Of a DNA stretch of 64,000 nucleotides, positions 22,700 through 33,379 are shown piece by piece (the stretch's first letter is position 1; each line of letters opens with the position of its first letter). Origin of the DNA: Plasmodiophora brassicae. Lineage: Eukaryota > Endomyxa > Phytomyxea > Plasmodiophorida > Plasmodiophoridae. The notes below the pieces were generated by a model that did no database searches, was not told the DNA's origin, and saw only the letters and a list, made by a program, of their open reading frames with translations. The stretch covers positions 310,001 to 374,000 of the forward strand of contig JASFAU010000010.1 in NCBI GenBank assembly GCA_039704465.1. Direction: 5' to 3'. The position numbers and the translations under genes are program-made.

Positions 22700-23815
22700 C
22701 TATCTGCGGTGCATAGGTGCCAGCGAACGGTTCTGTGCGAGGACGCCGTCGAGGTCGTTCAATAGTTCAGCGACCGAAGAGGGCAGGGCCGCATGGAACG
22801 TCAGCGTTTGCGGGGCCGCACGCAAGACGGCAACGAAGGACCCAACCTGCGCGTGATGGTCGCCTTGTTCAACGCGAGCGAAGCCAAGATCCGATTCGAT
22901 CTGGAAGCTGCCAACTGGCGTCGTCTGGCAGAACGACGACGCAGACGAATGGAACGGGGACATCGTCAGCTGAGGCGGTGCCGCCACTGGCAGTGACGAT
23001 GACGCGATCGACGGCGGCGTACTGTTGAGAATGGATGGGTTCGCCGAGAACGGCGGCGTGCCAATGCTCGTGGTCAGCAGATCCCGTCTTGATATCGAAT
23101 CCGGCAGCGTCGAGAACGGCCCACCGCCGCCAGTGTCGCACCACCCATCTGGCAATCGCGACGGCCGCACGTAGTCGGCAATGATGACCGGTTGAGCCAG
23201 CTCGGGCGTGTGCATGGCGACGTCGTACTGGATGTGCGGGCGATAAAAGACGGACAGATGCAGAGACCCGCTGGGACCGGCATTGACAGGGCCGAACACG
23301 AAATTGTTCACAGGGGTATTCACAAACGTGCGCGTCGCATCAGGCGTCCCATAACTGATGGAGTAGTACAGGTTGAACAGGAGCGGATCGACACGGTCAA
23401 GTGCTCGTTCGCCCATAAGAAACAGTTTGTGTACAGGCAGAATCCGAAGCAGCGAATGCAGCGACCTGAGCATGACGAGGGCGTGCTGATAGACAGATGC
23501 GGTCCCGAGGTTGCCACGATACCCAGCGCCTTCTTCGACATTGAGCGACCAGCGTTCGAGCAGAACGCCTTCGCGTTCGTCGCGCCACGACAGGCTGATA
23601 TCGAGGTGCAGGGGCAGGCCTCGACCGAAGTCGATGCCCGGTGCGGACGTGCTGCGCCCCGAGGCCAGTTCGCTGGCCTCGAAGTTGAACGACCGCGACG
23701 ACCGGCGCGTCTCGGGATCGCTGGACAGGATGCGCGCATCCAGGACGATGTTGACGATCCGGCCGGTCAGGTTGGCCAGCATGCGCTGGCGGGCCGCGCG
23801 GTCCGACACGACCAT
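22700..23815 (-). CDS. ATG13: Autophagy protein ATG13 (HORMA domain)
   Basis: Single exon, 371 aa. ATG13 is the HORMA-domain subunit of the ATG1/ULK kinase complex that starts autophagosome formation. The N-terminal half fits its HORMA domain: NLTGRIVNIVLDARI, LLERWSLNVEEG, YQHALVMLRSLHSLLRILPVH and GPSGSLHLSVFYRP, each in the order seen in animal and plant ATG13. The C-terminal half is Ser/Pro-rich and disordered, as is usual, and ends with a short helix LPSSVAELLNDLDGVL. Start chosen at the ATG of MVVSDRAARQRM; upstream codons in the same frame belong to the 3' end of the CorA gene. Confidence 0.85.
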   Translation of the reverse strand: MVVSDRAARQRMLANLTGRIVNIVLDARILSSDPETRRSSRSFNFEASELASGRSTSAPGIDFGRGLPLHLDISLSWRDEREGVLLERWSLNVEEGAGYRGNLGTASVYQHALVMLRSLHSLLRILPVHKLFLMGERALDRVDPLLFNLYYSISYGTPDATRTFVNTPVNNFVFGPVNAGPSGSLHLSVFYRPHIQYDVAMHTPELAQPVIIADYVRPSRLPDGWCDTGGGGPFSTLPDSISRRDLLTTSIGTPPFSANPSILNSTPPSIASSSLPVAAPPQLTMSPFHSSASSFCQTTPVGSFQIESDLGFARVEQGDHHAQVGSFVAVLRAAPQTLTFHAALPSSVAELLNDLDGVLAQNRSLAPMHRR

Positions 23816-24030
23816 GACGCGCGCATCGGCGTCGTCGACGACCCAGTGCTCCCCGATCGACGACGTCGTGGCCGGTGGTGGCGGGCAGCAACGCCCCCCT
23901 TCGGGATTGCCACAGTGTGGGCCCCCCGGAGTTCGCGTTTTCCACCGACTCTGCCGCAGCAGCAACCCAAAACGTGACAGCAACATGTTCGCCCGACAGG
24001 CATCTGGTACTACGACTACGTACAATATAT

Positions 24031-26448
24031 TTATGTGGGTTTCTTCGACGACGAAGACGAGGACGACGATCCCGTCGACCCACGAAGGACCCAGCGGACA
24101 AACACGGATATCGTAGTGGACAGGAGGACGACTAGCACCCAGAACATGGGATATCCGTACGTCCACTGCGCGAAGGTCGTAAGTCCACAGGTTACGACGG
24201 GCTCCGATGGCGGTGCGTACCGTTAGCTCCGGTATGGGAGACAGCTCGGTCTGGACATTGTAGAAGTTCATACCGTACACGCCCTAGGGGGTTGCCCGTT
24301 ACTATGCATTATATATGGTACTCAGACAACACTGGCGTTACTGTGAGGAACTGGGCAGGGATGAACGCCGTTGTCACACCTAGACGGGAGGAATGGTTAG
24401 AGCAGAGGTGCGCGAAGCGAAACGACGAACGACGTACCTGTCAGCGTGTAGAGGATGTTGTTCATCCGCTCCTCTTTGTACGTACGTACCTCGTTCCTCA
24501 ACGATTCGCATTGCGATATCATCTGCTCCATATCCAACAGCGAATTGTTGATGTCTTCATCGAGGTCGGCTAGGTATCGCCTTGGGAAGCAGCGTTAGGT
24601 CGACACCCGTCGCAGCCACATCCAACAACCCTACCGAAGACTAATCTCCAACGCGGTTTCATCGGCAACGCTTCGCATGATGCGCCTTAACGGTCGCACC
24701 TTGCGTTGAAGGTTTTCTGGGTGCGAACACCGCAAATGTCAGACCAACAGACTCCTGGAACGAACGATGTGGCCTTACCTAGGTCGTCTCCCAGCGCAAT
24801 GATCATCTTGATGTTCTCCGTTTTGTATCCAGCCTCCTCGGTATGGAGCAGATCCTGACCGGACGTTAGCACGAGACGGCTAGGGGACACGCCATCGTCG
24901 TTACCTGATGGTAGATGATGAACAGGCGCAAGGCGTCGACGACCTCAGTTAAATTCTTAGATATGATCTCCAGCACTGCACGACTCAGATCCCAAACCGC
25001 CCCTTCGTCACAGGCAGGTGAACCGTACTGGCGAATTGCAACCACTGCGTGCTTCCTCGTCGAAGCATGGAATAGTTCGAGGACAGCTGTCCCATGAGGT
25101 CAGCGAACATGGGCCTTTGCCGGGCCTCCTCGCCGTCGAACTTCTCCAGGATGTCAATGTTCTGCGCCTGCGTGTGCGCACGCATGCCGGCCTTCACCCA
25201 GGGCGTCTGCACGTGAATGAGCTCGTTCCACGCCTGGTTATCTAGAAAGATCGCCAGCTGGCATTCCTCGATCTCAACTGCCGGCGCAGTCCTCGACAGG
25301 ACTGAGGAATGATGCGCCCGCCCTGAATCGCTTTTCTCGATCGAACGGCTGTACTCGGCAACTGACCGTGCCGATCGTGGCGACAGCCGGTACGACGGAA
25401 TGACCAGAAAGTCGCACCTTCCAAACACGAGCCTGTCGACCAGGCCAGACTTAGGAAACGTCCATACATGTGATCGGCTGCGCCGACCGCTTGGGGCGCT
25501 CATTCTGCAGATTGAGGACCCGCTCGACCCCCAGTGGGTGCAAGCGATACCGAAGCGCCATCATGATCAGGAGGCGCCGGTTCTCGATGGCACAACGGCA
25601 TTGCGTCTTCCTGTAATCCAACCCCATAACGTTGTCGAACGCGATCCACAGGACCGGGTGCCCTGGCGGGTCTGGGCGTCAGAACGACTTTTCCACGTAG
25701 TTCGACAAACAGATCACCTGACGCCAGCCCATGCATCTTGGCGCTGTCGGACGCATGCAGGAAGAACTGGTGCACGGCGTCGGGCTCATCGACGGCGGAG
25801 GCGGCAAAGTCCTTCGCGTTGTAGCACTGTGTGGAGAGCGACGACCGTGGTCCACATGTGCCCGCGTCGTGTTCAGGGCAAGGTCCACCTGGTAACGCCA
25901 TGCCGTCCAGCTGTTCCAGTTTCGTCCTCTGTGCCGTTTCAGACAGGCTGGTATTGGCCACGGATGCGGATCCTCTGGATCTCTACCTGAAGAATCCAGG
26001 CCAGTTGCTGGGCGGATATGCATCGTTTGTTGTTGATGACGCTGACGATGTTGAGCAGGTCGTTGAACTCCTCGCAGGCGCCGAGATTCGAGAACCCTTT
26101 CGATTCGAGCCCGTCGATGAGTTCCTCGTGCGACACCTGCCCGTCGGCACTCTTGTCGAACACGACCATCAGGCGTTCGCTCCCGTCCAGCGTCACGTCG
26201 AACATCTGCACGTCGATGTCGCCGGGCGACGCCAGCGGTATCCAATGAGCATGCTGGGCCAGCCTCCGCCAGATCTCCAGCGGCACGCGGCCCAACCCGA
26301 ACCACACGTCGGCGACATCGGTGAAGTTGGGCGTCAGGACCACGACGCAGTTGCCGCTGGCGCTGACGCTGGCGCTGGCGGCCGGGCCGACCTCGCGGTC
26401 GACGTATTTCGTCCATGCCGCCTTCGTTGCCGGCGCCTCATTTGGCAT
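24031..26448 (-). CDS. CorA-family Mg2+ channel with N-terminal EF-hand region
   Basis: Exons from the 5' end: 26448-25987, 25928-25718, 25671-25488, 25432-25029, 24975-24905, 24854-24779, 24716-24635, 24580-24438, 24379-24342, 24283-24221, 24165-24031 (622 aa). Metal-ion channel of the CorA type. The C-terminus is diagnostic: a helix ending in TAFIPAQFLTGVYGMNF (GMN selectivity motif split from TM1 by an intron), then PELTWTYGYPMFWVLVVLL (second TM) and a Ser/Lys tail. Before it lies the long stalk helix (LLDMEQMISQCESLRNEV). The N-terminus contains an EF-hand loop, FDKSADGQVSHEEL, implying Ca2+ control. Conserved CorA-like core pieces are HPVLWIAFDNVMGLDYR and NELIHVQTPW. Ten introns of 46-62 nt; an alternative splice is possible at 25418-25487. 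Confidence 0.88.
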
Positions 26449-27134
26449 CGATTGTGCACTGTAACGGCGTCTCCCCCGCCTGTGACGGCCGACGGGGGAG
26501 GCGCACGCCTGGCTCAGTGGCTGGGGGCCGACCGCTGCCCACGCGTTGTCCGGTCGCCGGCCTCGTCGTCCGTTTGCCACGAGTCACCACGACGCGTCTG
26601 GCAAGGTGCTCAATGCGTCCGAGGCAGGTCAAGTAGTACAATGTATTGATAATCAAGTCGGCGCTCCTGTGGCGCGTATCGTCTAGCGCGTGCCGTGGTC
26701 CAAGCCGCCGCGCGTCTGGACAGGGGCTGCGAGTGGCCTGCTTGCAGAATATCAGTATAAACCTGGGTGTTCGTACGTATAGCATGAGGCTAGGGCTGTA
26801 CGTGATGGCGCTGACCCAGCGAGGTCTGCCTTGTGGTTGAATAGCCGTCCCAGTGGACGTTGGCAGCTGTGGCGCCCGCACTGTCCTTACGACGTGGTAC
26901 TCATCGCGCTCGATTGCCAGATGGTACCCAAGGCGCGACATACCTGCTACGCTGGCCTTACTGTGAAATATGCGCTCCTCCACAGCAGCGTGCGCCGCGT
27001 GTCGAGTCACCACGTGACGTCATCATCGTCGCACATCTGCACTCAGCAAGCGCCCACCAGGTACAGACAAAAAGGTTGGAGCACCCAATATTTGGTACGT
27101 CACACCTAGAGCCTGGGATGCAACACCCAGACTT
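26449..27134. other. Repeat-rich spacer, no gene recognised
   Basis: Long open frames here are by-products of the neighbouring 21-bp minisatellite; nothing before 27135 shows a domain or splice-joinable coding. It begins just upstream of the CorA start codon and so includes its promoter. Confidence 0.4.
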
Positions 27135-27356
27135 TGTCACTTTTCACCCAAACAGGTCACAGGGTGTCGAATTGGGATTCAGCACCCAGAAACTGGTGCA
27201 CTCCACCCAAAACCTGGGATACTCCACCCAGAGACGGGAGCACTCCACCCAGGGACTGGTGTATTCCACCCAGAGACTGGTGCATTCCACCCAGAGACTG
27301 GTGCTGTCGACCCAGAGACTGGTACGCTCTACCAAGAGACTGGCGCACTCAACCTT
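27135..27356. repeat. 21-bp minisatellite (CCACCCAGAGACTGGTG core)
   Basis: About ten head-to-tail units of 21 bp, consensus near CATTCCACCCAGAGACTGGTG, from loose copies at about 27110-27200 to tight ones at 27240-27350. Because 21 is divisible by three, several frames stay open; one would read HSTQRLV heptads. No start, splice or domain support for a protein. Confidence 0.85.
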
Positions 27357-27474
27357 AGCCTATGTGGCAAAGTGCGTAGACTTCACATTCCGCACCCGCG
27401 GAGCGTTGCGGCTCCAAACTCAACCGTCGGCGTCGTGTAGGTCACCAGCTGTTTGGCGATTGGCCCTAGTTGCA

Positions 27475-27824
27475 CAACCTTCCGATACCCGGCCAAGTAG
27501 CTCCTGTCGGGCAGTTCGTTAATCGAGCCCCTCCGGCCGGCACCCGTGGGCGTCGTGGCCAGCGGCGTGCAGCTCGCTGACAATATGGTTGCATTGTATT
27601 ACTCGATATCTAGTGCACCGCCCAGCATCCTTGGGCGCCCAGGTCCGGGCAGATAACCTTGCGGTCTAGCCCGGACCTCTTCTTGTGCTGGTACACCTCG
27701 TCCACCGCCACGAGGTCCCTGCCCGGCACGACGCTGGCCACGACGCCCGCGGTTGGGCGCCGGCCGGGGGGCACGATTAACAAACCGTCCGACAGGAGCT
27801 ACTTGGCCGGGTATCGGAAGGTTG
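27475..27824. repeat. Inverted duplication of a SWIM-gene segment
   Basis: 27475-27571 matches the reverse complement of 27726-27824 at roughly 85 percent by eye (shared CAACCTTCCGATACCCGGCC and CTCCTGTCGG). The minus copy encodes NLPIPGQVAPVGRFVNRAP after a SWIM zinc motif; the plus copy still spells NLPIPGQVAPVGQFVNRAP but has stops upstream. Confidence 0.75.
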
Positions 27825-28577
27825 GACTTCTTGAGAGCAGCAACAATATGCACACAGAATCCAAATTTGTGAGCCAACGCACAGGGGCACCTGTGCGCCG
27901 CTACATCGACTCGCCAACCTTCGACCGGCATATCGGCACGTTCGAAGTGCTCGTAATGCTTCATAGCACCGCGTAGGACTATCTGCCTCCAACGCGCATC
28001 AGAACAGTCCGCCATGTCGCGTTCATTGAAGTCCTACCATATCATTTACGAAATCAGCTCACTGTTCAATCACAGACCTAAGACGACTTACGTCGTGCGC
28101 TGCAAATGGGCGCTGATGTACGAGAACACTACCGTCGGGACCGCGGCGGATGTCGAACACGCCGGCGCGGTCAAGGGATGCCCAATGACTGAGCATCGTC
28201 TTGCTCGGCGCGAAATCTGCCGCAAACTGTACAGGCAATTGCGACTTGACATGAATCAGATTCGCGGCAGCCCGGATCCACATGGGAATGTGGAGGCGCT
28301 TCCTTTCCGTCGCATCCTACATAATGCACATTAGTTATTGTATTTGCTTACGAGAGTGGCCAGCCATTACCTTTTTAAACTCGCCGTTGAATTGCTCAAC
28401 GCCATTGTTCGTTGAGCATACACCGACGCTCGTATGGCATATTGCGCCACGCCATCGATACTGTTCAGTCGACCCATGTGCACGATCTCCGGCACCCTGC
28501 ACCATTCGTCGCCGCTTGTCAGATGGCGTGGCATTCAGTGTGGGCAATGCCCACAGCGCACGTCGGCCGCTGCACAT
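27599..28577 (-). pseudogene. MULE-like transposase relic with SWIM zinc finger
   Basis: Minus-strand fragments in several frames. At 28500-28340: STNNGVEQFNGEFKKVMAGH, which resembles the TNN-x-E-x-x-N-x-x-K block after the DDE domain of Mutator-like (MULE) transposases. At 28015-27599: a SWIM zinc finger (C-P-C-A-L...F-C-V-H-I-V), the usual C-terminal finger of these enzymes, followed by a basic Gly/Arg/Pro-rich tail. Stops and frame changes between the parts and no N-terminal catalytic region show decay. Similar SWIM proteins without transposase exist, so the upper and lower parts could be unrelated. Confidence 0.55.
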
Positions 28578-28623
28578 CGATGTAGCGCATAGCAGCAGTG
28601 CGCCTACCTAGCAACCGACCGAT

Positions 28624-29706
28624 ATGGCGGCATTGACGCTGGCTTATCGTAGGTTGGATTGCGCAACGGACATGGAGCGTGTCAGGCGAGGGCTACTGCG
28701 CCGGCATCTGGCCAGGCGTCTGCAATCGACGGCGTCTGCGTCAGGGAACGCCAGTGCTGCAGGGTCGACAGACGCGGCACGAACCTCATCTGGAGGGCCG
28801 GACGTGAAACTATGGCACGTCGCCCTTGCATTAGGCCTGCCCATTGGCTAGTACGGTTTCGCTGGACCGGGATAACAACGTGGGCGTCGTTTGAGCAAAT
28901 GTACATTCGCATAGTTATGTTTGGCGAGGACGTGGCAAAGACGAGGCTCTGAAAGATGCTGGAACGGACCTGATCTCAGCTAAGCGTCAAGGTCGTGTTT
29001 CCGTATTCGCTATCGTCAGTACCAGGCTGCGATTGACAAGCGTTTCGGGGATGTAGAGGCAGAGGATCTTGCACGCCGGTCGAACCTGTCGAGCGAGTCT
29101 GTTTGGCGCATCCAGGACCGACTGTCGGGTGTGGTCGGTGTTTCGCCAGAGGACCTCGGCGACATGGTGGCGAGTGTTAGCACTGGCGGAGCGAACCCGT
29201 GGGAAGTCCTCTGCCTGTTCAGGAACTCGCATTTCGAACGCCGACGCCTAGAGTCTGCCGAAGCGAAAGTCGGCGTCGCCATGCTCGGGGAGGAAGACAC
29301 GCCTCTGCAGAAGCTGGATCTCGCCTGGCGCGCTGTACAGCCGGATACGTCCCAGCCGTTGCGGTTCGAACGGTTTTCTGAACTTCTGGATCGCATGCTG
29401 CGAACGGGGCATTTCACGAGTGGATCGATTATTCGTCAGACGCGCTGGTTTCCTCCCGAGTGGAGCGTCAGTTTGGCAGTCCCGTTGTCGGTGGTAGACT
29501 AATACGTTCTCCAGATATTGTCTGGGCAGGGAGTTGCCGAGGTGTACTACGACAAGCTCAAGAAGGCGCGCGATGAGAGTATTTCGCTGGAGGAATTCAA
29601 GAGCGTTTCCCCACAGTTGACCGAGAAGGGCGAAATTGTGCTGTGGTACCTGCTCCCCAAGAGGAAGAAACCGGAGGAGCCCAAGAAGGAGGAAGTGAAG
29701 CAATAG
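28624..29706 (+). CDS. Probable mitochondrial protein, unknown family
   Basis: Tentative exons 28624-28850, 28915-28931, 28985-29466, 29515-29706 (305 aa). The N-terminus (MERVRRGLLRRHLARRLQST, from the second Met) is a strong mitochondrial presequence, followed by one hydrophobic segment VKLWHVALALGLPIG. The body is helical and unrecognised (YQAAIDKRFGDVEAEDLARR; PWEVLCLFRNSHFERRRL). The tail is Lys/Glu/Pro-rich. The last intron (29467-29514) has an ideal GACTAATAC branch site and is secure. The 17-nt second exon is doubtful: in-frame stops at 28849 and 28981 require splicing there but other solutions may exist. It ends 42 bp from the convergent CDK5RAP3 gene. Confidence 0.5.
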
Positions 29707-29748
29707 CAGCAGATGGCCAGAGTACATAAATACTGACCATCGGCATGT

Positions 29749-31839
29749 TCATTTTCGTTGAAGAGCCGACCGAACCACATTTCCGATTTCGCCAATCAGC
29801 TTGATACTCTTGCCCTTGAACAATTGCGCCAGTTCGGATTCGATGCTTTCTTTCAGCCAGACAGCCTCCGATGTCTTCGACTTGAGCTACAGTGAGAGAG
29901 ATTCAGGTTTCAAATTTCACTGGAATGCAGTCTAGCTCTTATCACCTGGCGAGAGAGGTCGCCCATTTGCTCGCCCAGCTCAGTAGCCTTTTGACGCATG
30001 GCTGCTGCTTTCTGTAGGCATTTCGATTCAAGAGTCAGCTGTGATTCAACGGAAGCGACCTATAGCACCAGTCAAACGACGATGACGGGAAGTTGTTCAT
30101 GCAACAACTACCAGACGGTCAACGTATGAGGGTGACACTCGCGTTCGCAGCAATCGCTGCAGCAGGTCATCGTCGAACATCGAAAGCACATGCTGCACAT
30201 GAGAAAGTGTTTCTCGTGTCCATGTCGCGTCTCGTCCAAACCGCGATACGGCCTCAGAGCTTCCTTCAAACGTGTCCAGAAAGGAAGACTATAACGAAAA
30301 ATCGAGAATTAGCGAGCGCAGAAGGATAAATGATAAACGGTGACGCCGACCTGGGTTTCAAGCTCCTCACATCGATGTTTAAGGAAATGTTCAACCTCAA
30401 GTAAGTCGATCTTGACCGCCGACCTGAATGAAGCTTGCAGAAGCGATGAGCCTGTTTCTGTGACCGCTAGGTCAACATACGAAATGAGGTCAGATTGTCA
30501 TCGAAAACGACAACCTTCTTCCGCGCCAGCTTCCGTTTGGGCAGTGGCAGCATCCTCGGTTGTAATATCCCATTCGATTTCATGCGGTGCCTCGTCAGGA
30601 TCAGGAACTTGATCGACCGAGACGGACTCCACCGCACCGTCCCACTGAAGTTCGACAATTTCGGAGGCCTTTCGCGTCAGTCAGAGACACACATCTACGT
30701 AAATTGATAATACACCTGACACAAACCTCAGCGACCCCCGCTCCCGGATCAGAGATCAAACTCAGCAACGTTGCCTCACTTGGGAGAATAGCAGATTTCA
30801 ACGCAACGAACTGCTTCAAAGACACGATCGTCGCTGTCAACAATAAGAATATTTGACAATGGCAGCGATGGAATTCCCTTTACCATGTTCGACCGGCTTC
30901 TCTCCACGACAAAACGCAAAGAACTGGTCGTAGGAATCAATACACTGCTGGAAAATCGGCCTGAAGAAAGGATAATGATTAGACAGTCACGTGCACGACC
31001 AATTCGTTGCTCATTACTTTTTGCACTCAGCAAGTATCGCACCAAACAGGTCCTGCAGGCGCGAAGTCTGAGCCAGCAGTTGCTGCCGGGCAGGTAGATC
31101 CGGGTCGATCTAAGTACATCCTTGTTGGCGACCGGGAAACGACGCATACTCCTCCAACAGTACATACATCTAGCTGCTTGGCCCTCTCAAGGTACTTTGC
31201 TCTGGCCTGGGCCGCATTCCTATCGCGCTCGAACGCATGCCGTTTGCCGTCCTCGACGTTCTTCGCTAGCGACGCCATTTCGCTCTTTAACGCCTGTCTG
31301 TGCAAACGATGTTCAGCATGAATACACCCCAGACGCATTGAAAGGGCACCGACGTATCGTATTTAACGATTTGCACGACTCGCTGCCCATATTCGGCGAG
31401 AAACAGCTGGTTTCACAAACTCAGACGTTGGTAGAAGTCCGTTTCGCGTCATTTCCTTTACCGATGACTTGCGGTACTGGTTGGCAATGGAGTTCCATTT
31501 GCGTATCTCTGCCGACTTGTACTGACCAAACAATGTGAAGACCGGGACGCCCTTCTCCGTTTCAATGGCGATCAGCGCTTTGACGATTCGTTCGCACTCC
31601 CTGAACCCGACAACTTATACGAAGCGTAAGGATACAGGCCAGCGACCGCGCCACAGGTCGGCATTACAATCAAGCTGGGATATTTCCTGGAGCTCTGCCG
31701 ACGTCGCCGGCAGCGACTCAAGCTCGGCGGCGATGCGCGCCCGTAACGCAGCGACGCGCACGGCCCAGTCCTTCGGGATCTGATTGCGGTCTACCAACCA
31801 CTGGCAAACCTTGTCGTACGGTATGTCGATGGCCTCCAT
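29749..31839 (-). CDS. CDK5RAP3: CDK5RAP3/C53, UFM1-pathway ER-phagy receptor
   Basis: Exons from the 5' end: 31839-31655, 31600-31462, 31406-31350, 31293-31168, 31109-31018, 30960-30884, 30833-30727, 30668-30515, 30466-30351, 30288-30112, 30059-29946, 29886-29749 (493 aa; human 506). C53 works with the UFM1 ligase at the ER and in ER-phagy. Matches run the whole length: DIPYDKVCQWLVDR at the start, FGQYKSAEIRKWNSIANQY, LQASFRSAVKIDLLEVEHFL, LLRTRVSPSYVDRLV and the end IESELAQLFKGKSIKLIGEI. The linker has two W-D peptides, VELQWD and HEIEWDI, in the place of the shuffled ATG8/UFM1-binding (IDWG-type) motifs. Eleven introns of 48-62 nt. Confidence 0.92.
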
Positions 31840-32120
31840 CCGCCGTTCGCGCCAAATGCCGCAGATCGCGCACTGACGTGGCTCTGTCCTCTGTGGGCCT
31901 GTGGCGTTCTCCGATTGGCACATCGATATCCCTCAGGGATGTGCGTACTTAAAACAGGCAACATTGGCAGGGTGCCATCGGCTGGTCTACAATCCGCGCT
32001 TGACATGAGGGGTGGGACTAGGGTGAGGGGAGGATATCGGGTAGAGGTGAGGCACGCGCAAGCTTCGACGAGTCATCGGTCGTGCTGAGGGACAGAAGTG
32101 TTCGGGAGAGATCTGCTGTC

Positions 32121-33247
32121 ATGCCAGCTGGCGAGGGGAAGGTTCAGCGCCCACTCGGCAAGCAGTTGTCAGCGAGGCAGGTGACCAAGGGGGATGCGGG
32201 GCCCGTGAGCGCGTCAGGTGCGGGGCAGGCGGCAACCGCCAGGACAGCGGACGATGCGAGTGGCGTGGTGGAGTCGTCTCCAGAGATCGAGAACTTGCGA
32301 GAGCAGATCCGCGTCAAGTCAGAGGAGATCGTCGTTGCAGGCGATCGTCTTAAGAAAGCACAGGCCGCGAACAGAAAACTGCTTCAACGCGCAAAGGTTC
32401 CTCTCAGAACGTCATGTCGCCGCCTGCGACAGTCGTGCATAATCCCCCCTTTGTACAGGAATTGAGCGCTGCCTTCGACGATGTGGTGAAAACGGCGGCG
32501 GAGACAGAGAAAGCTCTCAGCGACGACAGCAAACGCCACGGCCCGAAGGACCGTGCCGAAGGTGGTGCCGCATGAACCGCATACGTCGCAAGGGTCTAAT
32601 CATATCTGCAGTCATTCGCAGCGACATACAGAACCTGAAGAAGCTGCTTGCTATCTTCCAACGCCAGCAGAAGCAGGACCAGCGCACAGTTGAAAGGTGG
32701 GCCCAATTGCTGGTCATTGCCGGCGGCCATGTGTGTCGCTAACCAACCAATGTCCCCCAGAAACCGTCTGGAGGTCAGCATGTCTCTGGAGAAGACGCTG
32801 TCTAACTTGCAGACGGAGGAGTACGAGCTGGAGAAGGAGTACATCAACCTTGAAAAGGTGCGTGTCTTGATATTCGGTGACACTCGTGTCCCGGTTGCAC
32901 AAACCCATAAGCCACCCAGGCTACAGAGAACCGGGAGAAGGCGATCCAGCAGCTCAGGTCCAGGGCGCAGTCGAACCATGGTGCCCAGTTGCGACAATCG
33001 ATACGAACAGCAAAGGTTTGCACGCTGACAGACGTCTCGATACCCGACATGAACCTTGCTTCAGAAGCACTTGCAGAAGCGGGAGCGTAGAGCGGCAAAC
33101 GACGACAAAACGACTGCCCGAAACAGAGCGGCTATGGATAAGGCGACAAAAGAACACGATGTGCTGTCCAAACTCATCGACGAACATTATCTCGAGGAAG
33201 ACCTAGAAATGTTCCGTGCCGGTCATAAGGCGAAGGCTTCGCTTTGA
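32121..33247 (+). CDS. Coiled-coil protein, unknown
   Basis: Exons 32121-32396, 32459-32561, 32612-32696, 32761-32857, 32920-33015, 33065-33247 (279 aa). After a short Ala/Gly/Ser-rich N-terminus the protein is helical coiled coil almost to the end (IENLREQIRVKSEEIVVAGD; LEKTLSNLQTEEYELEKEY; KHLQKRERRAANDDKTTARN), ending in a basic tail. I do not recognise the family; the make-up (heptads, no globular domain) suits a structural subunit of a kinetochore, centrosome or flagellar assembly, but nothing decides between these. Introns are 49-64 nt with good branch sites; the join at 32919 uses the first of two possible AGs. Confidence 0.7.
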
Positions 33248-33379
33248 AACGCAGCCAGTACATACATAAAATGCCATATCCTGAGAGACTTCTGCATTTG
33301 GAGCCATTCTGGTAGCAACTGCTTCGTCGACCTCAGGCATTCCGGCTGCTAGTTTACACATGCGGCTTGTATGTGTACA

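Noticed and set aside
22700..24280. One 526-codon minus-strand protein
   Set aside because: The ORF fuses the 3' end of the CorA gene (GMN motif and unspliced introns) with ATG13; the two are separate genes, split at 24031 and 23815.
26860..27522. 220-codon plus-strand ORF over the minisatellite
   Set aside because: Kept open by the 21-bp period; opposite-strand and other frames are equally open, and it runs into the inverted SWIM duplicate in a non-coding frame.
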